Shown here: one piece after another, positions 35,368 to 46,646 of the stretch
Layout of the letters: every line of letters begins with the position of its first letter
Position numbering within the stretch: position 1 is the first letter of the stretch
Source: Streptococcus parasanguinis
Lineage (GTDB): Bacteria; Bacillota; Bacilli; Lactobacillales; Streptococcaceae
DNA: 64,000 bases
Direction: 5' to 3'
Assembly: GCF_032163505.1 (NCBI RefSeq)
Contig: NZ_CP134147.1
Location: 834,501 to 898,500 of the forward strand
Notes under the pieces: model-generated
Told to the model about the DNA's origin: nothing
Seen by the model: only the letters and a program-made list of their open reading frames with translations
The model's database searches: none
Program-made: the position numbers and the translations under genes

Positions 35368-35832
35368 ATGAGTATTTTGCGTGAGATTGGAATCATTGCG
35401 AGAGCACTGGATTCTATAGCAAATATTGAATTCCGAGATTTGGATCTGGCGCGTGGTCAATACCTCTACTTGGTGCGAATTGCCGAGCAACCTGGAATGA
35501 TTCAGGAAGAACTCTCTGAAGTCTTGAAAGTAGATCGATCCACCGTTGCAAGGTCTGTAAAAAAACTAGAAGAACGAGGCTTGATTCAACAGCGTCCAAG
35601 GGGTGAAAACCTTAAAATCAAGGAATGGGAATTAACTGAAAAAGGTAAGCAGATTTACCCCTTCATTTTAGGGGAGCATCTTTACTCTGAGACAACTGCC
35701 TTAAAAGGATTTTCCAAAGAAGAAGTCGCACAGTTAGAGGAGTATCTCATCCGAGTTCGAGAGAATATCACCTTGGATTGGGAGCTAGTCAAAAAAGGTC
35801 AAAAAAGAAATTACAGTGAGGTAAAGCAATGA
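35368..35832 (+). CDS. MarR-family transcriptional regulator
   Basis: This 154-residue winged-helix protein has the DNA-binding part MIQEELSEVLKVDRSTVARSVKKLEERG (seen at ~50-78), a wing with RPRGENLKIKEW, and N- and C-terminal dimerisation helices. MarR dimers bind palindromes like the two in its own promoter. GGAAAGGAGGAG gives a very strong ribosome binding site. Its stop overlaps the ATG of the B3/B4-domain gene by 4 nt, so that protein's gene is the most likely regulated target. The effector is unknown. Confidence 0.9.
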   Translation: MSILREIGIIARALDSIANIEFRDLDLARGQYLYLVRIAEQPGMIQEELSEVLKVDRSTVARSVKKLEERGLIQQRPRGENLKIKEWELTEKGKQIYPFILGEHLYSETTALKGFSKEEVAQLEEYLIRVRENITLDWELVKKGQKRNYSEVKQ

Positions 35833-36536
35833 AAGTGACAGTCGATCAAGCATTTTGGGATTTATTTCCAACAGCTAGCATTACAGTGATGTCTTTGTAT
35901 GGCATTGATAATACAGTAGATGAAGCCAAGGATCCTTATTTCAAAGAATTGTTGGACAAGGGTACCAAGCGAGCATGGGAATTTATCGATGAAGAAAACT
36001 ATACCCAGAGTGAATTTGTCCAAGAGTGGCGCCAAGCTTTTAGCAAGTTTAAAACAAAAAAAGGAGCCCGATCTTCCATCGAGGCACTCTTAAAACGGGT
36101 TCACCAGGGGCGTGAATTCTATCCGATTAATCCGTTGGTGGATCTTTACAATAGTGTGTCTATGGCTTATGCCCTTCCTTGTGGGGGAGAAGATATGGAT
36201 AAATTGGTGGGTGGCCTCTCTCTAGGTCAAGCGAAAGGAGGCGAACCTTTCTTTCCATTAGGAGCTGACGAAGATGCGCCAGCTTTGGAAGGGGAGATCA
36301 TCTACTACGACCAAGAAGGCGCCGTTTGCCGTTGTTTGAATTGGCGTGAGGCTCAAAGAACCATGCTAACGGAAGATACCAAGGACGCTATTTTGGTCAT
36401 TGAAGCCATCAACGAGGAGCAGGCCAAACGAGCCCAGACAGCCATGCAGGAATTGAAAGATCTAGCCAAGGATTATTTTGGGGTTGAAGGCACCATCCAT
36501 CAATTAAGTGCAGAGCATGCAAGTATAGAAGTTTAA
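35829..36536 (+). CDS. B3/B4-domain protein, probable free-standing tRNA-editing factor
   Basis: This 235-residue protein matches the B3/B4 editing domain of phenylalanyl-tRNA synthetase beta chain, here as a separate protein. The core includes LYNSVSMAYALPCGGEDMD, LGADEDAPALEGEIIYYD and VCRCLNWREAQRT. In PheT this domain removes misacylated Tyr from tRNA-Phe; free-standing relatives exist in many Firmicutes, and the exact substrate of this one is not known to me. It is translationally coupled to the MarR regulator upstream, which suggests induction by some stress or amino-acid analogue. Confidence 0.8.
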   Translation: MKVTVDQAFWDLFPTASITVMSLYGIDNTVDEAKDPYFKELLDKGTKRAWEFIDEENYTQSEFVQEWRQAFSKFKTKKGARSSIEALLKRVHQGREFYPINPLVDLYNSVSMAYALPCGGEDMDKLVGGLSLGQAKGGEPFFPLGADEDAPALEGEIIYYDQEGAVCRCLNWREAQRTMLTEDTKDAILVIEAINEEQAKRAQTAMQELKDLAKDYFGVEGTIHQLSAEHASIEV

Positions 36537-36543
36537 AAGAATA

Positions 36544-36576
36544 AAGCTTGAAACAATCGTTTCAAGCCTTATTTTT
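36544..36576. terminator. Bidirectional terminator, B3/B4 gene and gtrA
   Basis: GCTTGAAAC (36546-36554), loop AATC, GTTTCAAGC (36559-36567), with A-rich and T-rich flanks. It serves both convergent genes and slightly overlaps the gtrA 3' end. Confidence 0.8.
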
Positions 36577-37005
36577 GTTTTTAAAGACAAAGAGTTTACT
36601 AAAGACGTAATTGAGGACCACAATGGCCACTTGTGCAAAGAGGGTTTCAATCAGATTGATTTGACTCTTGTTATTGTTGACAAATTGCCCGATAATTCCT
36701 GGGAATTGCTTGACAAAAATCTCAGTCAAGGCCATATCTAGAATAAAGGTCCCAGAGCGCGCAATTGCAAATCGAATCAAGCGCTGAAACCAGCCCTTTC
36801 TTTCTTGTTTAAAGACAATGGTATCGTTGGTCGCAAAGGCAAAGAGGATCCCAGCGATGTTTCCAATCGCGGTCGCTAATCGTTCATCACGAGACACTTG
36901 ATAGATGAAGAGGCGGGTTCCGACGGAAACAATGGTTGTGGCAACCCCAAAAAAGAGATAGGATAAAATTTCATTATCAAAAAATTTTTTAATTAGTATT
37001 TTCAT
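36562..37005 (-). CDS. GtrA-family membrane protein
   Basis: This 147-residue protein has four membrane helices and the GtrA signature: YLFFGVATTIVSVGTRLFIY in helix 1, NDTIVFKQE between helices 2 and 3, RFAIARSGTFILDMAL, and the end motif NYVFSKLFVFKNK. GtrA proteins are thought to flip or pass undecaprenyl-phosphate sugars for wall glycosylation, often with a GtrB partner. A GtrB-like gene exists in this window at 8418 but 28 kb away. It stands alone on the minus strand. Confidence 0.88.
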   Translation of the reverse strand: MKILIKKFFDNEILSYLFFGVATTIVSVGTRLFIYQVSRDERLATAIGNIAGILFAFATNDTIVFKQERKGWFQRLIRFAIARSGTFILDMALTEIFVKQFPGIIGQFVNNNKSQINLIETLFAQVAIVVLNYVFSKLFVFKNKNKA

Positions 37006-37036
37006 AAATTCAGTCTACCATAAAACCTCAAAATAT

Positions 37037-37044
37037 GCTATACT
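37037..37044 (+). promoter_or_regulatory. Extended -10 promoter of queT
   Basis: TGCTATACT-type box: TATACT at 37039-37044 with an upstream TG. The start falls close to the first hairpin of the riboswitch. Confidence 0.6.
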
Positions 37045-37049
37045 TGAAA

Positions 37050-37135
37050 GGTTGAAGAATCAAACCTTCAACCCTTGGTGCTTAAGATCCTTTCGCCAAG
37101 CATATTACACGCGGGAAAACCGCTAAAGGAGAATA
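37050..37135 (+). promoter_or_regulatory. preQ1-II riboswitch controlling queT
   Basis: First comes an optional hairpin GGTTGAAG/CTTCAACC (37050-37073). The core follows: CTTGGTG (37074-37080) pairs with CGCCAAG (37094-37100), then CATATTACAC, then GCGG/CCGC (37111-37123). TCCTTT in the loop (37088-37093) can pair with AAAGGA (37125-37130), the ribosome binding site. This is the class II preQ1 riboswitch typical of Streptococcaceae, where preQ1 binding hides the ribosome binding site. Confidence 0.9.
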
Positions 37136-37136
37136 G

Positions 37137-37646
37137 ATGAAACAGTTAACTGCTCGTGATATGGCACAAATTGCCATTGTTGCTGCGATTTATATCGTAT
37201 TGACCATTACCCCACCTCTTAACGCTATGGCCTACTATGGCTATCAATTCCGCGTTTCGGAGATGATGAATTTCTTAGCCTTCTACAATAAGAAGTATCT
37301 GATTGGGGTGACGCTTGGTTGTATGATTGCTAACTTATTTAGTTTTGGATGGATCGATGTCTTTGTTGGTGGAGGTTCAACCTTTGTCTTCCTAGGACTT
37401 GGACTTATTCTATTTGGTCGGTTCAAAAACAAGTTCGTATTCAACGGCCTTATTCGGTTAGACCATTTCTTGTTTGCGATTTTCTTTTCCATCTCCATGT
37501 TTACGATTGCCTTGGAACTTTATTACCTTCAAGGCCAACCATTCTTCTATAACTGGTTGACCATGGGATTGGGCGAATTTGCATCCTTGATTTTTGGAGC
37601 GATTGTGATCAATCAACTTTCTAAACGGATCGATTTTACAAAATAA
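37137..37646 (+). CDS. queT: Queuosine precursor transporter QueT
   Basis: This 169-residue protein has about five membrane helices and belongs to the QueT (COG4708) substrate-specific component family of ECF transporters: QLTARDMAQIAIVAAIYIVLT opens it, with GYQFRVSEMMNFLAFYNKKY and a late GLGEFASLIFGAIVI. It likely imports preQ1 or a related queuosine precursor with the shared ECF energising module, which is not encoded here. The preQ1-II riboswitch in front supports the substrate call. A simple hairpin terminator follows at 37648-37674. Confidence 0.92.
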   Translation: MKQLTARDMAQIAIVAAIYIVLTITPPLNAMAYYGYQFRVSEMMNFLAFYNKKYLIGVTLGCMIANLFSFGWIDVFVGGGSTFVFLGLGLILFGRFKNKFVFNGLIRLDHFLFAIFFSISMFTIALELYYLQGQPFFYNWLTMGLGEFASLIFGAIVINQLSKRIDFTK

Positions 37647-37647
37647 G

Positions 37648-37674
37648 AAAAGGGAGCTTTGGCTCCTTTTTTTA
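37648..37674 (+). terminator. Terminator after queT
   Basis: AAAAGGGAGC pairs with GCTCCTTTT around TTTG, followed by T7 in total. Confidence 0.8.
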
Positions 37675-37722
37675 ATGCTAAGAATGCAGTAAATTCAAGG
37701 CTAAATTAAGATTTTATGATAA

Positions 37723-39690
<1,968 letters not shown>

Positions 39691-39699
39691 AGGATCTTT

Positions 39700-40662
39700 A
39701 TGGTAGAACGAATCAAAAAAGCCCGTTTAATTTATAATCCGACCTCTGGGCAAGAAATTATCAAGAAAAATATTGCGGAAGTCTTGGACGTACTCGAAGA
39801 CGTGGGCTATGAAACCAGCGCTTATCAAACGACTCCAGAACCATTTTCTGCCCAAAATGAAGCAGAAAGAGCCGCTAAAGCAGGCTTTGATTTAATCATT
39901 GCCGCTGGTGGAGATGGTACGATTAACGAAGTGGTCAATGGGGTCGCAGGTCTGGAAAATCGTCCGCAGATGGCCTTTATTCCGACCGGTACCACCAATG
40001 ACTATGCGCGTGCCTTGAAGATCCCGATGGGAGATCCTGTGGCGGCTGCCCGCATTATCGAAAAGAATCAAACCATTCAGATGGATATTGGTCGTGCCTA
40101 TGGCAGCAAGTATTTCATCAATATTGCTGCAGCAGGAACCATGACAGAATTGACCTTCAGTGTTCCAAGTAGTGTTAAATCTCGCTTGGGTTACTTTGCC
40201 TATGTGGCAGAAGCTGCTAAAATGTTGCCACGAAACAAGGCTCGTAAGGTGCGGATTGAGCACGACAATGGTGTCTTTGAAGGGCCAGCGTCTATGATTT
40301 TTGTGGCCTTGACCAACTCGATTGCTGGTTTTGAAAGTGTCGCGCCAGATGCTAAGCTTGATGATGGGAACTTTACCTTGATTATCGTAAAAACTGCTAA
40401 GCTCTTTAACATGTTGTCCCTGATGATTCAGGCCATTAATGGAGGCAAGCATGTGCACGATGAAAATGTAGAATATCTCAAGACCAAGAAGTTGACGATC
40501 GAAATGTTAGGAAAAAATGCTCAACCGTTCCGCATCAATCTAGATGGGGAATACGGGGGAGATACTCCGGTTGAATTGGAAGTCTTCCATAATCACTTGG
40601 AATTCTTTGCAAATATTGATGAAATCAACAACGATGCTTTGGTTCACCCATCTGAAGAATAA
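39700..40662 (+). CDS. dgkB: Diacylglycerol kinase DgkB
   Basis: This soluble lipid kinase of 320 residues has the catalytic-domain motifs ARLIYNPTSGQE, IAAGGDGTINEVVNG and IPTGTTNDYARAL, and the second domain includes APDAKLDDGNFTL. DgkB phosphorylates diacylglycerol to phosphatidic acid at the membrane, recycling the by-product of lipoteichoic acid synthesis; an ltaS gene lies 2.4 kb downstream on the other strand. It starts 9 bp after ligA, with GAGGATC upstream, so it is co-transcribed with the ligase, a common arrangement in streptococci together with pulA. Confidence 0.92.
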   Translation: MVERIKKARLIYNPTSGQEIIKKNIAEVLDVLEDVGYETSAYQTTPEPFSAQNEAERAAKAGFDLIIAAGGDGTINEVVNGVAGLENRPQMAFIPTGTTNDYARALKIPMGDPVAAARIIEKNQTIQMDIGRAYGSKYFINIAAAGTMTELTFSVPSSVKSRLGYFAYVAEAAKMLPRNKARKVRIEHDNGVFEGPASMIFVALTNSIAGFESVAPDAKLDDGNFTLIIVKTAKLFNMLSLMIQAINGGKHVHDENVEYLKTKKLTIEMLGKNAQPFRINLDGEYGGDTPVELEVFHNHLEFFANIDEINNDALVHPSEE

Positions 40663-40740
40663 AAACAAATAGTTGGAGTCCATTACGTGTTTTGAAAGCG
40701 GATGGTTCCTTCGGTATTAAATTGGAAATAGGAAAATGTT

Positions 40741-43038
40741 ATGCGACAATACCATGTAAAGCTTCATTTTCATAAGCAAAAAGGAAATTATTTTGCCTAT
40801 GATATGTGGCAATGGCAGGATCAAGTAGAAGGAAAATCAGTCTCTTTCTCCAAGTTGGATTATTTTGGAGTGGAGGGAAATCTGGTATACGAGAGTAAGG
40901 ATGCCTTGAACCGGGGCCATGTCCTAGTTAAAGAAGGGGATTGGCTCACTAAGACCCGGGACTTTGAAATCGAACTCTTACCAGAAGGGCATGTTCGAGA
41001 AGTGTGGATTCTTGATGGAGACGATACAGTCTATTATTCTTTGCAAGCTGCTTTGACGAGTCATGCATACAGCCATCGTCAGCCTCATGCCTACGATATG
41101 GCGATGCGCCCTCGAGAGTTTGATGCCAAGTGGGCATATCAAGGATGGCTCGGTCATCGGGAGGAAGAAGGAGAGCATTGCTTTAAACTGTGGGCTCCTA
41201 CTGCTAAGAAAGTTGAATTGTTACTCTATCAATCAACAGAATTGGATGCGCCTATTTGGAAAACTATTCCGATGATGCGTGGCAAACAAGAGTCTAGCTA
41301 CCACCCAGAAAATACCCATGGTGTTTGGATTTTAGATTTTCTAGGAAATTTAAGTGGCATGGCTTATCAATATCGTGTGAATTTTGAACACCATACTCAA
41401 GTGACGAGCGATCCTTATAGCATTGCAACGACAGCGGACGGGATGCGCACTGCCATTCTTTCAAGAGCAGATCGTCAGTTTGATTGGGGTCCTAAAAAAG
41501 GAGCCGATGCGACTCCTTGGCGCTTGGACAATCCTTGTCAAGCAGTGATTTATGAGATGCACCTTCGAGATTTGACCAAATCACCGACTTCAGGTGTGGA
41601 CGAGTCTTTGCGTGGAACCTATCTGGGCGCTTGCCAAGAAGGAACCGTCAATAGCCATGGTGATGCAACTGCCTTTGATTATATCCGTCAGTTAGGAGTC
41701 AATGTCGTGCAACTGCAGCCCATTTCTGATCGCTTTAAACAGTACGACGAAGAAGGCCGTGTGACCTACAATTGGGGTTACGATGTTCAAAATTATTCCG
41801 CACCAGAAACGAGTTTTTCGACGGATCCATCCAATCCGAAACAAACCGTGAAAGAGCTCAAAACCATGATCCGGGCTTATCATGAGGCAGGAATTTCTGT
41901 GGTCATGGATGTGGTCTACAATCATATCTACTCGACCGAGCATGGTCCTTTCCAAAATACAGTACCCGATTATTATTACCGGATGGAGCCAGATGGTCGC
42001 TTCCAAAATGGGACAGGTGTCGGTAATGAAACAGCTAGTGAGCATGAAATGTACCGCAAGTACATGATTGATTCCCTCACACACTGGGTCAAGGAGTACC
42101 AGATCGATGGCTTCCGCTTTGATTTGATGGGCATTCATGATGTAAGGACGATGAATGCTATTCGGGAGGCTATGGATGCTCTAGATCCTCGCATTCTTCT
42201 TTACGGAGAAGGCTGGGACATGGGGACAGGTCTCGCACCAGAAGACAAGGCTAAGAAAGACAATGCAGCGCAATTGCCTCGAATTGGTTTCTTTAATGAT
42301 ACGGAGCGCGATGCCATTAAAGGGGCTGAGGTTTATGGTTCCATCAAACGTGGCTTCGTCAGTCGAAAATCGACGGAGAATATCGTTGCACGTGCTGCTT
42401 TAGGTAGTGCGGAGCTTGGCAATTATTTAAGTCCCAATCAGGTCTTGAATTATGTGGAAGCTCACGATAATTATAATCTTTATGACTTGCTTCAGACCCT
42501 TCATCCGAATGAAGAAGTAGCAGGCTTGGTCAAGCGCTCAGAGTTTGCTACAGCCATGAATCTACTCTTCCAGGGCATGACCTTTATGCAATTGGGTCAA
42601 GAGTTCATGAGGACTAAATTGGTAGCGACAGGTCCTGATGGTGAGATCACCCCTTTGGATCGTGAACGGGCCATGAATTCCTACAATGCTCCAGATTTTG
42701 TGAATCAGGTCAATTGGGATCTGGTCAGTCAAAACAAGGAATCAATTGCCTATATCCGAAGCTTGATCAATTTGAAGACAAGTCTTCCTGTCTTAGAGCT
42801 TGAAAGCTATGATAAAATCTATCAACAAGTCTTTATCCAATCTGCAACTGATACCAGCGGTCTTGTCATCTATGAACTAACAGGAGACAAGAAGTACTTG
42901 GTCATCTTCAACGTCAGCGGGCTTCCATATTACCTCCAAAATTCAAATAAATTGACATTGATGGTTGGGAATAGTCGTCATAAACGACCATTCTACGTGG
43001 AGAATTTAACAGCTTCTGTTTTTGAAGTCCTAGATTAA
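40741..43038 (+). CDS. pulA: Type I pullulanase
   Basis: This 765-residue protein lacks a signal peptide, so it acts inside the cell. A short N-terminal carbohydrate domain (~1-125) is followed by a CBM48 (~135-230) and a GH13 catalytic domain with YNWGYDVQNYS, DVVYNH, GFRFDLMGIHD (nucleophile Asp), GEGWD (acid/base Glu) and VEAHDNYNLYD. It cleaves alpha-1,6 branch points of pullulan- or glycogen-type glucans. The ribosome binding site AGGAAAATGTT is weak. It is 78 bp after dgkB and may belong to the same transcript. It is a compact form without the cell-wall anchor of surface pullulanases. Confidence 0.95.
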   Translation: MRQYHVKLHFHKQKGNYFAYDMWQWQDQVEGKSVSFSKLDYFGVEGNLVYESKDALNRGHVLVKEGDWLTKTRDFEIELLPEGHVREVWILDGDDTVYYSLQAALTSHAYSHRQPHAYDMAMRPREFDAKWAYQGWLGHREEEGEHCFKLWAPTAKKVELLLYQSTELDAPIWKTIPMMRGKQESSYHPENTHGVWILDFLGNLSGMAYQYRVNFEHHTQVTSDPYSIATTADGMRTAILSRADRQFDWGPKKGADATPWRLDNPCQAVIYEMHLRDLTKSPTSGVDESLRGTYLGACQEGTVNSHGDATAFDYIRQLGVNVVQLQPISDRFKQYDEEGRVTYNWGYDVQNYSAPETSFSTDPSNPKQTVKELKTMIRAYHEAGISVVMDVVYNHIYSTEHGPFQNTVPDYYYRMEPDGRFQNGTGVGNETASEHEMYRKYMIDSLTHWVKEYQIDGFRFDLMGIHDVRTMNAIREAMDALDPRILLYGEGWDMGTGLAPEDKAKKDNAAQLPRIGFFNDTERDAIKGAEVYGSIKRGFVSRKSTENIVARAALGSAELGNYLSPNQVLNYVEAHDNYNLYDLLQTLHPNEEVAGLVKRSEFATAMNLLFQGMTFMQLGQEFMRTKLVATGPDGEITPLDRERAMNSYNAPDFVNQVNWDLVSQNKESIAYIRSLINLKTSLPVLELESYDKIYQQVFIQSATDTSGLVIYELTGDKKYLVIFNVSGLPYYLQNSNKLTLMVGNSRHKRPFYVENLTASVFEVLD

Positions 43039-43060
43039 GTTCTTTTTAAAGAAATCACAA

Positions 43061-43090
43061 AATCCCTGAGTTTGAAAACTCAGGGATTCT
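43061..43090. terminator. Bidirectional terminator, pulA and ltaS
   Basis: AATCCCTGAGTTT pairs with ACTCAGGGATT around GAAA; it sits between the two convergent stop codons. Confidence 0.85.
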
Positions 43091-43092
43091 CT

Positions 43093-45252
43093 TTATTTAG
43101 AAGAACTGCTACTGGTCTCTGTTGAGGAAGAACTATCGTCTTCTGGGTGCAATTCTTTATAAGTTGGTGCCTTGAAGAGATCAACGGTAGACTGGTTGCC
43201 ACGTTGGTTATAAAGGCTGGTTGATTTGTCACCTTTTTCCTTTTCAATCTTCTTCAATGCCTTGAAGGAATTGGTGTAGGAATAATCTTCTGGATTGACT
43301 TTTCCAAGATCATTGCCCTTGAAGAAGCGAAGGAGATCACCGGTCTGGATGCTATCGCTAATCTTCAATTGCAGGTTAGCAGCTTCCCTGATCTTGTCCA
43401 GTTCTTCCTTGGTTTTTTCGTCTGGGTTGGTGATTTCCTCACCTGTTTTGGTGTAATAGGTCCGGCCACTATAGCTTGTATACTCTGGAGTTACAAAGTA
43501 GTTAGCGGAGCGGAAGGCGACGATTTGATCATGTTCTGGTGAGAGCATATCTTGACCAACTTGGAGGAATTTGTTGGATTCAATGCCTAGCAAATGTTCC
43601 AAGGTTGGGAGCATATCGATTTCGCCACCATAGGTATCAATGATGCCACCCTTATCCATACCTGGAATAACTACCATATAAGGAACGCGTTGCAACATGG
43701 CATTGTCATAGCTTGACCACGTTTCAGAGTTCTTACCAAGTAGAGGGGCAAGAGCTGGGTTGCGGGAGTTTGAAATTCCGTAGTGGTCCCCATAGAGAAC
43801 GATGATGGAATTTTTGTAAAGACCAGATTCTTTTAGGTAATCAAAGAAGGCCTTGATCGAAGAATCTAGGTAGTTAGCGGTCGCAAAATAGCCATTTATG
43901 GTTTCGTCCTGAGTCTTAGCTAGAGGGAAGCCAAGATCATCTCCTGACAAGCTGGTCGTATAAGGATAGTGGTTGGAAACCGTAATGAACTTCGTATAGA
44001 AAGGTTGTTGCAATCTTTCTAGGTATTTGATGGAATCCTTGAGCATGTATTTGTCATTAAGACCATACTGGAAGGAATTGCTGCTGTTTTGTTTGGTGAA
44101 GTAGCTGGCATCAAAGAAGTAATTGTAGCCCCATTGTTTATAGGCGGTATTTCGGTTCCAGAAACTTCCAGCATTCCCGTGGAAAACAGCGCTCGAGTTG
44201 TAACCATTTTTTGAAAGAATAAATGGTGCAGCCTGTTGGGTATTGGTTCCACCATAGTTCACCATAAAGGAACCTTGGTTGAGTCCGAAGAGGCCTGTTT
44301 CAATCATGGTCTCAGCATCGGACGTTTTCCCTGCCTTGACTTGGTTAAAGACGTTTGAAAAGGCAAAGGTTTCTTTCGAGTGGTAAAGTGAGTTTAAGAA
44401 AGGTGTCACTTCATATTCTTTATCGTCTACTTTCAACTTGTAATCGATCAAGAATTGTTGGAAACTTTCCAGGTGAATGTAGATGACATTACGGCCTTTG
44501 GCCATTCCAAAGTACTCAGGATTAGGTTTGGCATAATGCTGTTGGATATATTCTTCCACCGGTTTTAAATCTGCTTCGGAGGCTTTGGAACGTTCTTTGT
44601 TGGCAGCATAGGTCTGATTAGCGCTATACCCCAGAAAGGCTGGTAAGCCTAGGGCACGAACGACATAGTAGTTTGAGAACCCACGAGTCAAGAGCTCAGG
44701 TCGGTCAATTTCTGCAAGGAAAAGGTTGGCCGAAAAGAGCATAGCCGATAAAGAGGTAACCGCAAAACTAGCTCGTTTATTGAAGGGACGATTGTCCATT
44801 CGAATCCATTTCTTAAAGAAGAAGAAAGCTAGAATAGGGAAATCTAGAATGTAGATCACATCCCAAGGTCGGAACAATTCTAAAGCAGCAGCTCCGAGAC
44901 CGGCAGAAACCTTGCTGGAAGCCAACATGGTATTGACCGTTACGAAGTCTGTAAACTCTCGATAATAGATGGAGTTGGAAATCAACCAAATAAATAAGAG
45001 AAGGTAGATCCCAAAGGCCAAACTATAAAAGAGCTTGGTTCGTTTGATATAAAGTGCAAGACCAATGAAGAGCAGACTGATCGGCAATGGGTTGATCACT
45101 GCTAGAAAAATCTGATACGGTCCCTGAATGTCTAAATTAAAATCAACTGAATAGGCCCACATGGTTTTGAACCAGTAGAGCAACAGAAGGGTCAAGACAA
45201 ATCCTAGTCTGGTACTCATGAAATTGAGTATCGAATTCGTAATTTTTTTCAC
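43093..45252 (-). CDS. ltaS: Lipoteichoic acid synthase LtaS
   Basis: This 719-residue protein has five N-terminal membrane helices (to ~215) and an extracellular sulfatase-fold domain. Motifs are VIYIHLESFQQFLID, the catalytic threonine in KAGKTSDAETMIETG, the metal and substrate site FHGNAGSFWNR, and YGDHYGIS. It polymerises glycerol phosphate from phosphatidylglycerol into lipoteichoic acid. The C-terminal tail is Ser/Thr-rich (DDSSSSTETSSSS). The start is GTG at 45252 with AAGGAAG ten bases ahead. The C-terminal ~100 residues after the domain are charged and probably linker-like. This is a second sulfatase-fold enzyme in the window besides the GacH-like one; they have different membrane parts. 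Confidence 0.92.
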   Translation of the reverse strand: MKKITNSILNFMSTRLGFVLTLLLLYWFKTMWAYSVDFNLDIQGPYQIFLAVINPLPISLLFIGLALYIKRTKLFYSLAFGIYLLLFIWLISNSIYYREFTDFVTVNTMLASSKVSAGLGAAALELFRPWDVIYILDFPILAFFFFKKWIRMDNRPFNKRASFAVTSLSAMLFSANLFLAEIDRPELLTRGFSNYYVVRALGLPAFLGYSANQTYAANKERSKASEADLKPVEEYIQQHYAKPNPEYFGMAKGRNVIYIHLESFQQFLIDYKLKVDDKEYEVTPFLNSLYHSKETFAFSNVFNQVKAGKTSDAETMIETGLFGLNQGSFMVNYGGTNTQQAAPFILSKNGYNSSAVFHGNAGSFWNRNTAYKQWGYNYFFDASYFTKQNSSNSFQYGLNDKYMLKDSIKYLERLQQPFYTKFITVSNHYPYTTSLSGDDLGFPLAKTQDETINGYFATANYLDSSIKAFFDYLKESGLYKNSIIVLYGDHYGISNSRNPALAPLLGKNSETWSSYDNAMLQRVPYMVVIPGMDKGGIIDTYGGEIDMLPTLEHLLGIESNKFLQVGQDMLSPEHDQIVAFRSANYFVTPEYTSYSGRTYYTKTGEEITNPDEKTKEELDKIREAANLQLKISDSIQTGDLLRFFKGNDLGKVNPEDYSYTNSFKALKKIEKEKGDKSTSLYNQRGNQSTVDLFKAPTYKELHPEDDSSSSTETSSSSSK

Positions 45253-45446
45253 AAAATGTTACTTCCTTGTCTTATTTCCTAAAAATTTTCATATACAAGT
45301 ATACCACAATTTTATGGAGAAAGAAAAAAATGACTGTAAAGGAGAGGAAAGAAATAGGAAAGATCCGGCATTTTATATCATTTGAAGCTAAATGATGAGA
45401 GCTAGGATAAAATGGTAAAAAAAGTTCCAGTAAATAAAGCCTCCCT

Positions 45447-45475
45447 TTGTGAAAACTGTAGACTTTTGCTATAAT
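45447..45475 (+). promoter_or_regulatory. Promoter predicting a leaderless transcript
   Basis: TTGTGA (45447-45452), 17-bp spacer, TATAAT (45470-45475). The ATG at 45483 is seven bases downstream of the -10 box, where transcription should start, and no ribosome binding site exists. Confidence 0.7.
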
Positions 45476-45482
45476 AGAGGGT

Positions 45483-46646
45483 ATGAAAAAACTCACAGTC
45501 AGTCGCCAAGTCGCAACAAAAATCAAACAAGGACAATCCCTTCTTGAAAAGCAAGATTTTGACTCACTTCCTGCTTTGGATCAAGCGGTTCAATTGCTTT
45601 CAGGAGATGGACAATCCCTCGGGGTCGGATACTTATCTGAACAAAATAAAGGGATTGGATGGTTTGTTTCGCAAGAGTTGGTCGCTTTTGATCAAGACTT
45701 TTTTAAAAAGCTTTTCATCAAAGCCAAGCAATACCGTCGTTCTTATTATGCGGATGAAACGACGACAGCCTTTCGTCTTTTTAACCAAGAGGGAGATGGT
45801 TTTGGTGGCTTCACGGTTGACTTGTATGGTGAGTTTGTTGTCTTTTCTTGGTACAATCCCTTCGTATTTCAGATCAAGGAAACCATTCTAGCGGCCTTTC
45901 AAGAAGCTTTTCCAGAAGTCCGAGGTGGCTATGAAAAGATTCGCTTTAAAGGCTTGGACTATGAATCGGCTCATGTCTATGGAGAAGAAGCTCCGCAAGA
46001 ATTTTTGATTCTTGAAAATGGGGTCTCTTACCAAGTCTTTCTCAATGATGGCTTGATGACGGGGATTTTTTTGGATCAGCATGAAGTTCGAGGTGGCTTG
46101 GTAGAGGGCTTAGCAGCTGGCAAGTCCTTGCTCAATATGTTCTCCTATACGGCGGCCTTCTCTGTGGCTGCGGCAATGGGTGGAGCAGTTGAGACAACAT
46201 CGGTCGATCTGGCTAAGAGAAGTAGAGAACTATCAGAAGCGCATTTTGTGGCAAATGGCTTGGCGCTGGATGCTCATCGTTTTGTCGTGATGGATGTCTT
46301 TGACTATTACAAATATGCCAAACGCCATGACTTAAGCTATGATGTGATCGTGCTCGATCCGCCTAGCTTTGCGCGGAATAAAAAACGGACATTTTCAGTC
46401 GCTAAAGATTACCATCGGTTGGTCAGCGAGGCCCTTGAGATTTTAAATCCAGGTGGGACCTTGATTCTCAGTACCAATGCGGCAAATGTGACCAAAGAAA
46501 AATTTAAAAAACAAATCGAAAAGGGATTTCAAGGCCGTAAGCATCGCTATCTAGCGGAATACGGACTTCCGGGAGATTTTCGATGGAACAAGAAAGAAGA
46601 AAGTAGTAATTACTTGAAAGTATTTACGATTAGGGTGGATGTATGA
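45483..46646 (+). CDS. Class I SAM-dependent rRNA methyltransferase, RlmI-like
   Basis: This 387-residue protein has an N-terminal PUA-like region ([16 protein letters not shown] to ~75), a middle domain with [17 protein letters not shown] and [11 protein letters not shown], and a Rossmann methyltransferase domain with [15 protein letters not shown] (SAM site) and [14 protein letters not shown] (NPPY-type). It matches the RlmI family, m5C methyltransferases acting on 23S rRNA, though the target base here is inferred. It overlaps aroD by 4 nt, so the methyltransferase heads an operon with shikimate genes aroD and aroE. Its transcript appears leaderless. Confidence 0.87.
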   Translation: MKKLTVSRQVATKIKQGQSLLEKQDFDSLPALDQAVQLLSGDGQSLGVGYLSEQNKGIGWFVSQELVAFDQDFFKKLFIKAKQYRRSYYADETTTAFRLFNQEGDGFGGFTVDLYGEFVVFSWYNPFVFQIKETILAAFQEAFPEVRGGYEKIRFKGLDYESAHVYGEEAPQEFLILENGVSYQVFLNDGLMTGIFLDQHEVRGGLVEGLAAGKSLLNMFSYTAAFSVAAAMGGAVETTSVDLAKRSRELSEAHFVANGLALDAHRFVVMDVFDYYKYAKRHDLSYDVIVLDPPSFARNKKRTFSVAKDYHRLVSEALEILNPGGTLILSTNAANVTKEKFKKQIEKGFQGRKHRYLAEYGLPGDFRWNKKEESSNYLKVFTIRVDV

